DNA of 64,000 nt from Siphonodentalium dalli (GCA_032622095.1 CP136065.1:64967031-65031030), one strand, 5' to 3'; positions 47,418 to 59,729 are shown, numbered from the stretch's first letter. The notes: generated from the letters alone by a model not told the origin. Translations and numbers: made by a program.

Positions 47418-47839
47418 TTTACCCTTTCACGACGGGAGCATCCAAGCCTTGAAATAGTGTGTCTGTCATTTGCAGAATGAGGTCCCCAGAGGGTGAATTT
47501 AGTAATGCTACCCCGCATAGCGGGCTAGCATCACCAAATTCACCCTCTGGGGACCTCATTCTGCAAATGACAGACACACTATTTCAAGGCTTGGGAGCAT
47601 CACTAGTACAGCATTAAGGATCCTGTGCCAATGTATTCTGTTATATATGGGAGTCTCCCATAGGGAGAATCGCATATACAAGAGAATGCACTGACTTACA
47701 AGGTCAAGGTAAATATTGTTAGGCCAATGCATTCTCTTATATATGCAAGGCTCCCTATGGGAGACTCGCATATATGAGAGAATGCATTGGCACAGGTTTT
47801 TAGCAAAATTTCAGGAAGGTCCAGCCATGAAAGGGTTAA
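47418..47839. mobile_element. piggyBac-like hairpin-module MITE with nested hAT-like MITE
   Basis: Left CCCTTTCACGACGGGAGC (flank TTTA, a decayed TTAA) and right CCATGAAAGGG plus TTAA (47836-47839). Two CCAATGCATTCTCTTATATA-type hairpins lie at about 47627-47695 and 47722-47796 around CTTACAAGGTCAAGGTAAAT. The left arm is split by the element at 47443-47593. Confidence 0.75.
47443..47593. mobile_element. hAT-like palindromic MITE, 151 bp, with 8-bp target duplication
   Basis: Ends CAAGCCTTGAAATAGTGTG and its complement, a near-perfect palindrome through CAGAATGAGGTCCCC, flanked by GGAGCATC at 47435-47442 and 47594-47601. An 8-bp duplication is typical of hAT transposons. Related, more decayed copies lie at about 52015-52110 and 52290-52425. 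Confidence 0.85.
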
Positions 47840-47975
47840 ACTAAATTGCAGATGAATATACTTGGCTCACAATGGAGGTCTCCACATATATTTATTAGTG
47901 GGATGAACTAATGGTTGCTAGGAGACAAGCATCTAAAGAAATAGTTCAGTTTTACAGTGGCTGCCTATATGCTAC

Positions 47976-48545
47976 AAGGCCCGTTTTATACGTCGGGCCA
48001 GACACAGGTATATTTATTCGCAGATTTCGCGAAACTTCCTTTGTTAGTCAACACATGCATAGTACCATACAATTGCCTTCAATGTATATTTACATTATAC
48101 AGAATGTTAGAATATATACCAATCACTATAGAATTGTCTTTTCTTTGTAAATTCAGCAGGGTAGAGTTAGCACGTCTGTGGCCCGATGCTGTTTTATACG
48201 ACGTGCCAGACACGGGTCGTGCTGGGATGACTCAGATGTGACGTAATGACGCCAAAAACTTCAAATTGCGCATGCTCTCCGCCAAAGGGGTCATAAATGG
48301 GGGAGTGATTTTCCCTGAATCATCTTAGCGTGACCCGTGTTTAGCATGTCATATAAAACAGCGTCGAGCCACAATGTGTAGCACGTCAGCACCAGACGTG
48401 TAGTACGTCGGTTCGTGCCAGAGAAATTCTGACGAGCCAGTTGGTTTTATACATCGTGCTCCAGTCGCCCTATCTTGGACATTGTCATTTTCTCACTAAT
48501 TAGGCTGGCGCAACACTTGTCTGGCTCGATGTATAAAACGGGCCT
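47976..48545. mobile_element. MITE with AGGCCCGTTTTATAC termini
   Basis: Inverted ends AGGCCCGTTTTATACGTCGG and its counterpart at the right (GATGTATAAAACGGGCCT). The interior repeats TTTTATAC.ACGTGCC.GACACGGGT motifs in both orientations. The open frames at 47911-48241 lie inside it and are not genes. No clear target duplication is visible. Confidence 0.65.
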
Positions 48546-48720
48546 AATACATCTGGGAACATACATTCTTGTCATCTTTATTTGTGACAAATATGACAAG
48601 TGTCACGTAATAAGAAAAATAATGTTATAATCATGGATGAATTTCCAACATCATTGCACAAATCAAAATTTCAGTCCATTATGTTATGACAAAAACAAAA
48701 GTTGTTTGATCATAGACAAT

Positions 48721-48934
48721 TTAACCCTTTCAGTGCCAAGTCCGATTTTTGTATCAACCCATATTTCCTTGATAATTTCCATATTTATTGATTATAATAA
48801 TGTGATACATTGATGGAAAGAGCTCTAAGAGCTCTTTCCATCAATGTATTACATTATTATAATCAATAAATATGAAAAATGATCAAGGAAATAAGGGTTG
48901 ATACAAAAATCGGATTTGGCACTGAAAGGGTTAA
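48721..48934. mobile_element. piggyBac-like palindromic MITE, 214 bp
   Basis: TTAA on both sides, ends CCCTTTCAGTGCCAAGTCCG and its mirror, with TTTTTGTATCAACCC shared with the MITEs flanking the 52-bp satellite. The centre is AGAGCTCTAAGAGCTCT, and the element is a near-perfect hairpin end to end. Confidence 0.85.
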
Positions 48935-49150
48935 GAGAGTATGGCGGATATCAATATTAGGGTAAACAAAGAATTTTCATTGCAGCAAGCGACCGGCTCG
49001 GTCGCTGACTGGTAGAAAATATCTGCTAATAATTATTTGATTGACAGCTGTGTAAAGTAAGACACCATTATACAGAATGCTAGAATATATACGAATCACT
49101 ATAGAATTGTCTTTTCTTTGTAAATTCAGCAGGGTAGAGGGATTCAATCT

Positions 49151-49407
49151 TTAACCCTTCCATGAGTGGAGCTTCCTGAAATTTTGAAAAAAAAACCTGT
49201 GCCAATGCATTCTCTTATATATGCCTCGCATATATAAGAGAAATGCATTGGCCTAACAACATTTACCATGACCTTGTAAGTCAGTGCATTCTCATATATA
49301 TGTGAGGCTACCTATGGGAGACTCGTATATATAAGAGAATGCACTGGCACAGGATAATTAATGCTGCACCAGCGCAACTCCCGTCATGAACCTCATAAAA
49401 GGGTTAA
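49151..49407. mobile_element. piggyBac-like hairpin-module MITE, 257 bp
   Basis: TTAA plus CCCTTCCATGAGTGGAGCTT on the left and CATAAAAGGG plus TTAA (49404-49407) on the right. Two hairpins (about 49199-49245 and 49283-49350) flank CATTTACCATGACCTTGTAA. The first hairpin has lost its loop-side arm segment. Confidence 0.8.
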
Positions 49408-49837
49408 GACATGTTATTTCAGGATAGTATTATATAGTATTTGTATAAAAGCAAATAATCTTAGATATATGATATTCACAAATTAAGAATAAAGACTAAC
49501 ACACAAACAACAGCAGTCTTCAGATCGGTATGACTATAATCGATTGCACTGAATGATGAACCAGTCTTAAGGGAGACATAACAACAAACCCAAAACGAAG
49601 GCCGCCCATCCCTTTAAGTAAACAATACAGGAAAGCTTATGTAAAAATACATTACACATGACTGGATCACTCGATTGGTTGGTGGTTGGTTGCATTGCAA
49701 ATCAGATCACCCTCTTGGATTACACCAAATTTCCAACTTTGGAAAATTTCAATCGTATTCTCCCTGTGAGGTCCTATGAAAGGGGGCCTTGTTTTTTTAT
49801 ATTTGATTAAAACCTGCAATCTCTTGGGAGATCTTAA

Positions 49838-50515
49838 AGGGTCATAAGGCACTCGCAGTGGGTAAATTTGAAAAATCATAAATGCTTGCACAACTTTATA
49901 ATTTATAATCTTCAGTGACGAGTCGTTGATTTTTAAAACCAATGTTATGTAAACATTACTGTTACATTTGTATTGCCTTGTTTTTATTTTTATAATTTAT
50001 AACCTTCAGTGATGAGTCATTGATTTTTAAAACCATTGTTATGTAAACATTACTGTTACATTTGTATTGCCTTGTTTTTATTTTTATAATTTATAACCTT
50101 CAATGATGAGTCGTATTACCGATAAAAGTCCAACTAGTCCAATAAGAGACCAAAGTTAAATCAAAACCCAACGGTAAACATCGGAAAAGGTCAAACCATT
50201 GAAAATTATTGGGAAATTCATATTCAGAATAAAATAATTGGGAAAGGTCAAACTATTGAGAAATATTCTGAAAATCATATTCATAATAAAATAATTGAAC
50301 TTACTCCATGAACTAGCAATGACTAGTCATTGTAACAGTTTGGTTTACATAACAGTGGTTTCAGCATGCAAAATTTCGTTATTGGAGAACTAGAAGTAAT
50401 GAATACAAGAACAAACTTTATATATTTCACCATGTTCTTTTTAGTGGTGATGTTTTTACAGACTTATATTTTTGCACATCATTTACCCACTGCGAGTGCC
50501 TTAGGTTCCATTGAG
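49838..50515. mobile_element. MITE-like inverted repeat with 97-bp tandem duplication
   Basis: Arms containing AAGGCACTCGCAGTGGGTAA (49852-49871) and its complement (about 50483-50504) enclose two tandem copies of a unit with CATTACTGTTACATTTGTAT (period about 97 bp). The open frame at 50366-50575 lies over the right arm and is not a gene. Confidence 0.6.
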
Positions 50516-50873
50516 ACAGCCGAGCTGTTATTATCATTACCATCGACACTAGTTATACCGCATCCAAATTATTAAAAGTATAAAATAAACGTAATAACAA
50601 TCTGTATCTCAACATTATTAACAATACTTACAACTCATATATGAGCTTAAATTATTCAAAATACATGAATGTCACCTGGTTACAATTCATACATAAGTTC
50701 TTAAGATAAACTGATTAACAAGGGCATTTATTTACTCAGCATTTTTACTTTAGATATACAATTTCATCTGGACGTATTTTCATAAATAACAGCAGTATAA
50801 AATTGTAGTTTAGACAGAGAGACATGCTATTGGTCAGATTTTTTTTCGCCATTTGCATTCCCAGCACCATGAG

Positions 50874-50961
50874 CATCTCGATATGACCATCATGATTAGT
50901 ATTCTGGAAATGATTTCAGAAGCAAAAGACTCTGACACATCTACTTTACTCTACATGTACT
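50874..50961 (+). other. Exon-like segment, unassigned
   Basis: A pyrimidine-rich run ending CCCAG precedes an open stretch (HHEHLDMTIMISILEMISEA...) followed by TGG|GTAAAT. The open frame continues to 51182, so the donor is not required. I do not recognise the protein. It lies on the opposite strand, downstream of the nicotinamidase 3' end. Confidence 0.2.
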
Positions 50962-51485
50962 GGGTAAATTTCATTCTAGGCAAATCGTCAGATCGGGAGC
51001 CGATGTTATGGCTGTCCTGTGTGCATGTTAATGACCCCTACTGTGGCGAAGAAATCACATGGTCGGCAAAATTCCTGGACAATTTTGAAATCTGGATCTA
51101 CTTGTTTCCTCTCAGTTATACTTACAAATGGCATGTGATAGTAAAGAGATTGATATTTAAAAATGGAGATACATATTTTTGACAGGATTTTATTTCCACT
51201 GCTTGATTAGATGGACCTAAGATCTCAAATTATGAACATGTGCCCCATTGTTTGAAAAGGTAATTCTATCTTCACCATGACTCGCTGACATTGCTAGTAC
51301 TTTTTCGGTTCAGATCCTGTGGCCCCTAAAAAGCGCAGATCAAAGATGGGGAAAACAGCTGAATAAATTTTTGGTCAAACTTGAACCACAGGAAGCAAAA
51401 ATATACAATATTTCAATATTGTTCAATATTAAAATTCCCTCTTGTTCATAATATATGTAGCAATTGCTTACTTTTGTCCTGTTTC

Positions 51486-51636
51486 AGAAATAAAAATAGC
51501 TCAATACATACATGAAATGCTTAGTGAATGTTCAGGCGACCATGATTCAATCATAAGTAGAGCAATCGGGTCTGACAAAATCGTGGATAGTCGTCGCAGA
51601 AGAGAATATCGTGGGTTGTTCGTTAGCCATGGTTAA
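51486..51636 (+). other. Exon-like terminal segment, unassigned
   Basis: A strong acceptor (CTTACTTTTGTCCTGTTTCAG) is followed by an open frame with IAQYIHEMLSECSGDHDSII and DKIVDSRRRREYRGLFVSHG, then a stop. It has the shape of a last exon on the plus strand but matches no family I know. Confidence 0.25.
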
Positions 51637-52479
51637 CCACATGATTGACCACCCTACGATCATATTTTTTTTTACATACACGACTCTGATTCCATCGCAA
51701 GGGGAGGTAACCAAGGATACGCCACGATTTCGCATCTAAAAGCAAACAGTGCTTTATATAAATTTTTTATTTGCGATCTTGCCATGAGCATGCACAGTCC
51801 AACTACCGGTTACTACCCAAAAAGGAAAACTGTCCATTTACGATTGAACCGTGGTTGTCTGGACATTCACTTTTATATGGAATATGTATGTCCTGCAAAT
51901 ACTTATCAATGTGATAAAATTATCAACTCAGAGGGCCTCAATTAACTCTATCAGTACCAAGTTTTTGTCTGTAAACACCCTCTCTGAGAAGAGTTTTTCT
52001 GGCAATTTGTTAACAAGTCTGCAAATAGTGTGTTTATCATTTGCAGAATGAGGTTCACAGAGGATGAATTCACCTATCATAAGAATGGGGACCTCATTCT
52101 GCTTAGGCCTTATCTTCTGGGAAGTATCTAGTATCAAATTAACATTGTTTTTAGTTGCTTTTTCCCCTTCTGGGAAGTTTCTATATCCCCTAATTTTCAG
52201 AAAATAAAATGCATAATCGAGGTGACTAATGGGTGAAGATCACCAACTTCAACTGGGGAACTTCAATCTGATCCTAGGTCTCCCATAGCAGTTGAGGCCT
52301 AAGCAGAATGAGGCCCCAAAGGGTGAATTTGGTGATGCTAGCCCACATTACGGGATAGAATAACTAAATTCACCATCTGGGGAACCTCATTCTGCAAATG
52401 ACAGACACACTATTTGCAGTATAGAAAGGGTTAATATGGACAGGAATCCATATCACACACTGAAAACATGTAAATACTT

Positions 52480-52599
52480 CTAAGAATTGGCAGATCCATT
52501 GATTTTCAGCTTCTTCAACATTGATTCTGGAGATAAAAGTAACGCGGCCTGCAGAGCGAGTTCAGGATGACGATCTCTCGCATTCACCATATCCACGAT
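52480..52599 (-). CDS. Nicotinamidase, last coding exon
   Basis: A 120-base minus-strand exon with acceptor ACATTTCAG| encodes IVDMVNARDRHPELALQAAL and a Lys-rich tail ending in a TAG stop at 52480. Animal nicotinamidases end with the same V-x-x-M-x-x-x-RDRRPELG pattern, and the join to the preceding exon (VIVSESQ|IVDM) is in phase 0. The enzyme hydrolyses nicotinamide to nicotinate and ammonia in NAD+ salvage. It belongs to the isochorismatase-like hydrolases, whose Asp-Lys-Cys catalytic residues lie in earlier exons. This exon is intact, while a decayed duplicate lies 1 kb upstream at 53545-53860. Confidence 0.88.
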   Translation of the reverse strand: MVDMVNARDRHPELALQAALLLSPESMLKKLKINGSANS

Positions 52600-52689
52600 C
52601 TGAAATGTAGACAGTATTCATTTTACGTAAAGCGGCCTGTAGTCCAAGTCTGCTCATACACAAATCAGCTAGGAAATTGGGATAGCAAG

Positions 52690-53540
52690 ATGCTGGTTTA
52701 CGTATGAGACGGCCTGGATACCATTCTTATAACAGGCTTTATAACCAGACCTGGCGGCGGGAGTTATCATCTATTTTACTCGATTTTACCCAACAAATCA
52801 ATACATGATGCTATAAATATTGAAAAGAGTGACATCTTATGATCATAATGATGTATAATAATCTAACTTTCATGTTAAATTACGCATAGAATATTCCAGT
52901 TTATTGGGACTAACATCAATTTGTTTACATTTAAACTGAAAGCAGAAGTGTAATCGGCAAAGTTTGGCTTCTATGCCAACAATCGAGTACACCCAAAGTG
53001 ACCCATAAACAATCAAATACACCCTTACTCAACAGATTTAGAACATCGTGTGCTGTTAATATATTCCAACATCCAATTGCTATTATATGTTTATTTCTAT
53101 TGTAAGTGGTCCTATACAACTTATTAGTTAAACCTTTCTTACATAGAATGTCTCACGAGATATATGTAGTTTTCAAGTTACAAATTACTGGGTGTACGTG
53201 ATAGAATTAATTAAATTTACGACCATGTTGTGTTGTTTATGTTTACCTCACAAGTGCTACAACAGAAAAAACAGAGCTCAATTCAAGAGGTCAAATGCAT
53301 TCGTAAAATTAATTAAACATTGCGATCTAATGTATTTTCCACATTGAATAACCGCTTTCCATTGGCAACTGTTGTGGAGTTCAGAACAAATAACATGTTT
53401 TCTACAGAATAAACCAGTTTGTTGTCACAATTGTGATATTTGATTACATTTACCGGTGGTTTAATGTGAGCTGGTCATTAATGCGTAAAGCCTGTTATAA
53501 GAATGGTATCCAGACGGTTTCGGACGTAAACCAGCATCTC
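52690..53540. mobile_element. MITE-like inverted repeat within the intron
   Basis: Arms of about 50 bp, GATGCTGGTTTACGT...GGATACCATTCTTATAACAG at 52690-52738 and its complement at 53490-53540, enclose 750 bp of AT-rich DNA. The right arm abuts the duplicated exon remnant, so the element may have mediated or followed that duplication. Confidence 0.6.
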
Positions 53541-53544
53541 GATG

Positions 53545-53860
53545 TAGATCGAGTTCAGGAGGATGGTCTCTTACGTTCACTTAACCCTTTGAGTGCCAGG
53601 TCGATTTTTGTATCAACCCATATACCCTGTGCCAATGCATTCTCTTATATATGCGAGTCGACCATAGGTCGCCTCGCATATATAAGAGAATGCATTGGCC
53701 CAACCATTGTTTTTTTTTTTACAATTTTTTTACAATTTTAATAATTTATTCTTATATTCTTTAACAGACTTATTTTGTAGGTTTAGGGCCGATGAGATCG
53801 GCCCCTGGCACTCAAAGGGTTAATCCATGCTTTGAAAAGTAGAAAATATTAACTCAATCA
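53545..53860 (-). pseudogene. Decayed duplicate of the nicotinamidase last exon, split by a MITE
   Basis: Removing the TTAA-flanked MITE (one TTAA kept) leaves a 47-base minus-strand segment that aligns without a gap to the start of the real last exon. Its translation contains VNVRDHPPELD against VNARDRHPELA. The acceptor is lost (TTTCAA in place of TTTCAG) and an in-frame TAA replaces the fourth codon. Similarity extends about 25 bases into the intron side (TGAAAAGTAGAAAATATT against TGAAATGTAGACAGTATT). It is a tandem exon duplicate that decayed and then took a transposon at its TTAA. Confidence 0.7.
53581..53823 (+). mobile_element. piggyBac-like MITE, left bracket of the satellite
   Basis: TTAA plus CCCTTTGAGTGCCAGG at the left and CCTGGCACTCAAAGGG plus TTAA at the right form a complete 243-bp element. 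It holds TCGATTTTTGTATCAACCC, one full hairpin (CCAATGCATTCTCTTATATA around GTCGACCATAGGTCG) and an AT-rich half. This terminus resembles those of animal piggyBac-related MITEs, which commonly begin TTAACCCTTTG. Confidence 0.85.
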
Positions 53861-53885
53861 ATGCCGAGCCTCCAGAAAAAATACG

Positions 53886-56800
53886 CTGGCCGCCAGCTCT
53901 TGACCGACGTGATGGCGTTATATTATCATAGCATCAGTCGGCTATCATCTTCTGGCCGACGTGATGATGTTATATTATCATAGCATCAGTCGGCTATCAT
54001 CTTCTGGCCAACGTGATGACGTTATATTATCATAGCATCAGTCGGCTATCATCTTCTGGCCGACGTCATGACGTTATATTATCATAGCATCAGTCGGCTA
54101 TCATCTTCTGACCGACGTGATGACGTTATATTATCATAGCATCAGTCGGCTATCATCTTCTGGCCGACGTGATGACGTTATATTATCATAGCATCAGTCG
54201 GCTATCATCTTCTGGCCGACGTCATGACGTTATATTATCATAGCATCAGTCGGCTATCATCTTCTGGCCGACGTCATGACGTTATATTATCATAGCATCA
54301 GTCGGCTATCATCTTCTGGCCAACGTCATGACGTTATATTATCATAGCATCAGTCGGCTATCATCTTCTGGCCGACGTCATGACGTTATATTATCATAGC
54401 ATCAGTCGGCTATCATCTTCTGGCCGACGTCATGACGTTATATTATCATAGCATCAGTCGGCTATCATCTTATGGCTGATGGCTCATGACGTTATATTAT
54501 CATAGCATCAGTCGGCTATCATCTTCTGGCCGACGTGATGACGTTATATTATCATAGCATCAGTCGGCTATCATCTTCTGGCCGACGTCATGACGTTATA
54601 TTATCATAGCATCAGTCGGCCATCATCTTCTGGCCGACGTGATGACGTTATATTATCATAGCATCAGTCGGCTATCATCTTCTGGCCGACGTGATGACGT
54701 TATATTATCATACTATCAGTCGGCTATCATCTTCTGGCCAACATCATGACGTTATATTATCATAGCATCAGTCGGTTATCATCTTCTGGCCGACGTCATG
54801 ACGTTATATTATCATAGCATCAGTCGGCTATCATCTTCTGGCCGACGTCATGACGTTATATTATCATAGCATCAGTCGGCTATCATCTTCTGGCCGACGT
54901 CATGACGTTATATTATCATAGCATCAGTCGGCTATCATCTTCTGGCCGACGTGATGACGTTATATTATCATAGCATCAGTCGGCTATCATCTTCTGGCCG
55001 ACGTCATGACGTTATATTATCATAGCATCAGTCGGCTATCATCTTCTGGCCGACGTGATGACGTTATATTATCATAGCATCAGTCGGTTATCATCTTCTG
55101 GCCGACGTGATGACGTTATATTATCATAGCATCAGTCGGTTATCATCTTCTGGCCGACGTGATGACGTTATATTATCATAGCATCAGTCGGTTATCATCT
55201 TCTGGCCGACGTGATGATGTTATATTATCATAGCATCAGTCGGCTATCATCTTCTGGCCGACGTGATGACGTTATATTATCATAGCATCAGTCGGTTATC
55301 ATCTTCTGGCCGACGTCATGACGTTATATTATCATAGCATCAGTCGGTTATCATCTTCTGGCCGACGTCATGACGTTATATTATCATAGCATCAGTCGGC
55401 TATCATCTTCTGGCCGACGTGATGACGTTATATTATCATAGCATCAGTCGGCTATCATCTTCTGGCCGACGTGATGATGTTATATTATCATAGCATCAGT
55501 CGGTTATCATCTTCTGGCCGACGTGATGACGTTATATTATCATAGCATCAGTCGGTTATCATCTTATGGCCGACGTCATGACGTTATATTATCATAACAT
55601 CAGTCGGTTATCATCTTCTGGCCGACGTGATGTTATATTATCATAGCATCAGTCGGCTATCATCTTCTGGCCGATGTCATGACGTTATATTATCATAGCA
55701 TCAGTCGGTTATCATCTTCTGGCCGACGTGATGACGTTATATTATCATAGCATTAGTCGGTTATCATCTTCTGGCCGCCAGCTCTTGACTGACATTATAT
55801 TATCATAGCATCAGTCGGCTAACATCTTATGGCCGACGTGATGACGTTATATTATCATACTATCAGTCGGCTATCATCTTCTGACCGACGTGATGACGTT
55901 ATATTATCATAGCATCAGTCGGCTATCATCTTCTGGTCGACGTGATGACGTTATATTATCATAGCATCAGTCAGCTATCATCTTCTGGCCGACGTGATGA
56001 CGTTATATTATCATAGCATCAGTCGGCTAACATCTTATGGCCGACGTGATGACGTTATATTATCATACTATCAGTCGGCTATCATCTTCTGACCGACGTG
56101 ATGACGTTATATTATCATAGCATCAGTCGGCTATCATCTTCTGGCCGACGTGATGACGTTATATTATCATAGCATCAGTCGGCTATCATCTTCTGGCCGA
56201 CGTGATGACGTTATATTATCATACTATCAGTCGGCTATCATCTTCTGGCCGACGTGATGACGTTATATTATCATAGCATCAGTCGGCTATCATCTTCTGG
56301 CCGACGTGATGACGTTATATTATCATAGCATCAGTCGGCTATCATCTTCTGGCCGACGTGATGACGTTATATTATCATACTATCAGTCGGCTATCATCTT
56401 CTGGCCGACGTGATGACGTTATATTATCATAGCATCAGTCGGCTATCATCTTCTGGCCGACGTTATATTATCATAGCATCAGTCGGCTATCATCTTCTGG
56501 CCGACGTGATGACGTTATATTATCATACTATCAGTCGGCTATCATCTTCTGGCCGACGTGATGACGTTATATTATCATAGCATCAGTCGGCTATCATCTT
56601 CTGGCCGACATGATGACGTTATATTATCATAGCATCAGTCGGCTATCATCTTCTGGCCGACGTGATGACGTTATATTATCATAGCATCAGTCGGCTATCA
56701 TCTTCTGGCCGACGTGATGACGTTATATTATCATACTATCAGTCGGCTATCATCTTCTGGCCGACGTGATGACGTTATATTATCATAGCATCAGTCGGCT

Positions 56801-59632
56801 ATCATCTTCTGGCCGACGTGATGACGTTATATTATCATAGCATCAGTCGGCTATCATCTTCTGGCCGACGTGATGACGTTATATTATCATAGCATCAGTC
56901 GGCTATCATCTTCTGGCCGACGTGATGACGTTATATTATCATACTATCAGTCGGCTATCATCTTCTGGCCGACGTGATGACGTTATATTATCATAGCATC
57001 AGTCGGCTATCATCTTCTGGCCGACGTGATGATGTTATATTATCATAGCATCAGTCGGCTATCATCTTCTGGCCGACGTGATGACGTTATATTATCATAG
57101 CATCAGTCGGCTATCATCTTCTGGCCGACGTGATGACGTTATATTATCATAGCATCAGTCGGTTATCATCTTCTGGCCGACGTGATGACGTTATATTATC
57201 ATAGCATCAGTCGGTTATCATCTTCTGACCGACGTGATGACGTTATATTATCATAGCATCAGTCGGTTATCATCTTCTGGCCGACGTGATGATGTTATAT
57301 TATCATAGCATCAGTCGGCTATCATCTTCTGGCCGACGTGATGACGTTATATTATCATAGCATCAGTCGGTTATCATCTTCTGGCCGACGTCATGACGTT
57401 ATATTATCATAGCATCAGTCGGTTATCATCTTCTGGCCGACGTCATGACGTTATATTATCATAGCATCAGTCGGCTATCATCTTCTGGCCGACGTGATGA
57501 CGTTATATTATCATAGCATCAGTCGGCTATCATCTTCTGGCCGACGTGATGATGTTATATTATCATAGCATCAGTCGGTTATCATCTTCTGGCCGACGTG
57601 ATGACGTTATATTATCATAGCATCAGTCGGTTATCATCTTATGGCCGACGTCATGACGTTATATTATCATAACATCAGTCGGTTATCATCTTCTGGCCGA
57701 CGTGATGTTATATTATCATAGCATCAGTCGGCTATCATCTTCTGGCCGATGTCATGACGTTATATTATCATAGCATCAGTCGGTTATCATCTTCTGGCCG
57801 ACGTGATGACGTTATATTATCATAGCATTAGTCGGTTATCATCTTCTGGCCGCCAGCTCTTGACTGACATTATATTATCATAGCATCAGTCGGCTAACAT
57901 CTTATGGCCGACGTGATGACGTTATATTATCATACTATCAGTCGGCTATCATCTTCTGACCGACGTGATGACGTTATATTATCATAGCATCAGTCGGCTA
58001 TCATCTTCTGGTCGACGTGATGACGTTATATTATCATAGCATCAGTCAGCTATCATCTTCTGGCCGACGTGATGACGTTATATTATCATAGCATCAGTCG
58101 GCTAACATCTTATGGCCGACGTGATGACGTTATATTATCATACTATCAGTCGGCTATCATCTTCTGACCGACGTGATGACGTTATATTATCATAGCATCA
58201 GTCGGCTATCATCTTCTGGCCGACGTGATGACGTTATATTATCATAGCATCAGTCGGCTATCATCTTCTGGCCGACGTGATGACGTTATATTATCATAGC
58301 ATCAGTCGGCTATCATCTTCTGGCCGACGTGATGACGTTATATTATCATACTATCAGTCGGCTATCATCTTCTGGCCGACGTGATGACGTTATATTATCA
58401 TAGCATCAGTCGGCTATCATCTTCTGGCCGACGTGATGACGTTATATTATCATAGCATCAGTCGGCTATCATCTTCTGGCCGACGTGATGACGTTATATT
58501 ATCATACTATCAGTCGGCTATCATCTTCTGGCCGACGTGATGACGTTATATTATCATAGCATCAGTCGGCTATCATCTTCTGGCCGACGTGATGATGTTA
58601 TATTATCATAGCATCAGTCGGCTATCATCTTCTGGCCGACGTGATGACGTTATATTATCATACTATCAGTCGGCTATCATCTTCTGGCCGACGTGATGAC
58701 GTTATATTATCATAGCATCAGTCGGCTATCATCTTCTGGCCGACGTGATGACGTTATATTATCATAGCATCAGTCGGCTATCATCTTCTGGCCGACGTGA
58801 TGACGTTATATTATCATACTATCAGTCGGCTATCATCTTCTGGCCGACGTGATGACGTTATATTATCATAGCATCAGTCGGCTATCATCTTCTGGCCGAC
58901 ATGATGACGTTATATTATCATAGCATCAGTCGGCTATCATCTTCTGGCCGACGTGATGACGTTATATTATCATAGCATCAGTCGGCTATCATCTTCTGGC
59001 CGACGTGATGACGTTATATTATCATACTATCAGTCGGCTATCATCTTCTGGCCGACGTGATGACGTTATATTATCATAGCATCAGTCGGCTATCATCTTC
59101 TGGCCGACGTGATGACGTTATATTATCATAGCATCAGTCGGCTATCATCTTCTGGCCGACGTGATGACGTTATATTATCATAGCATCAGTCGGCTATCAT
59201 CTTCTGGCCGACGTGATGACGTTATATTATCATACTATCAGTCGGCTATCATCTTCTGGCCGACGTGATGACGTTATATTATCATAGCATCAGTCGGCTA
59301 TCATCTTCTGGCCGACGTGATGATGTTATATTATCATAGCATCAGTCGGCTATCATCTTCTGGCCGACGTGATGACGTTATATTATCATAGCATCAGTCG
59401 GCTATCATCTTCTGGCCGACGTGATGACGTTATATTATCATACTATCAGTCGGCTATCATCTTCTGGCCGACGTGATGACGTTATATTATGATAGCATCA
59501 GTCGGCTATCATCTTCTGGCCGACGTGATGACGTTATATTATCATAGCATCAGTCGGCTATCATCTTCTGGCCGACGTGATGACGTTATATTATCATAGC
59601 ATCAGTCGGCTATCATCTTCTGGCTGATGGCT
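53886..59632. repeat. 52-bp satellite array, about 110 copies
   Basis: Uninterrupted head-to-tail copies of a 52-bp monomer containing GTGATGACGTTATATTATCA, CATCAGTCGGCTATCATC and TTCTGGCCGAC. Typical copies differ at a few fixed sites: GACGTG/GACGTC, CATAGCATC/CATACTATC, GGCTATC/GGTTATC. The edge monomer with GGCCGCCAGCTCTTGAC (53886) recurs inside at about 55773 and 57848, and the variant pattern between the two internal copies is repeated, so blocks of about 2,075 bp were duplicated. There is no open reading frame through it. It lies in the last intron of the nicotinamidase gene. Confidence 0.97.
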
Positions 59633-59729
59633 TATGATTTCTAAGTTCATCACATTTACTTGTTGGTTTTATAGATAAAACTTCAATGGAAAGATGATGT
59701 AAGTGAATCAGTTGCAGTTTTTGTCAATG

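Noticed and set aside
47911-48241. Two open frames of 79 and 94 codons
   Set aside because: They lie entirely within a MITE with AGGCCCGTTTTATAC termini and overlap in different frames.
53886-59632. CRISPR-like regular array
   Set aside because: The whole 52-bp period is conserved, with no unique spacers between repeats; it is a satellite in an animal intron.
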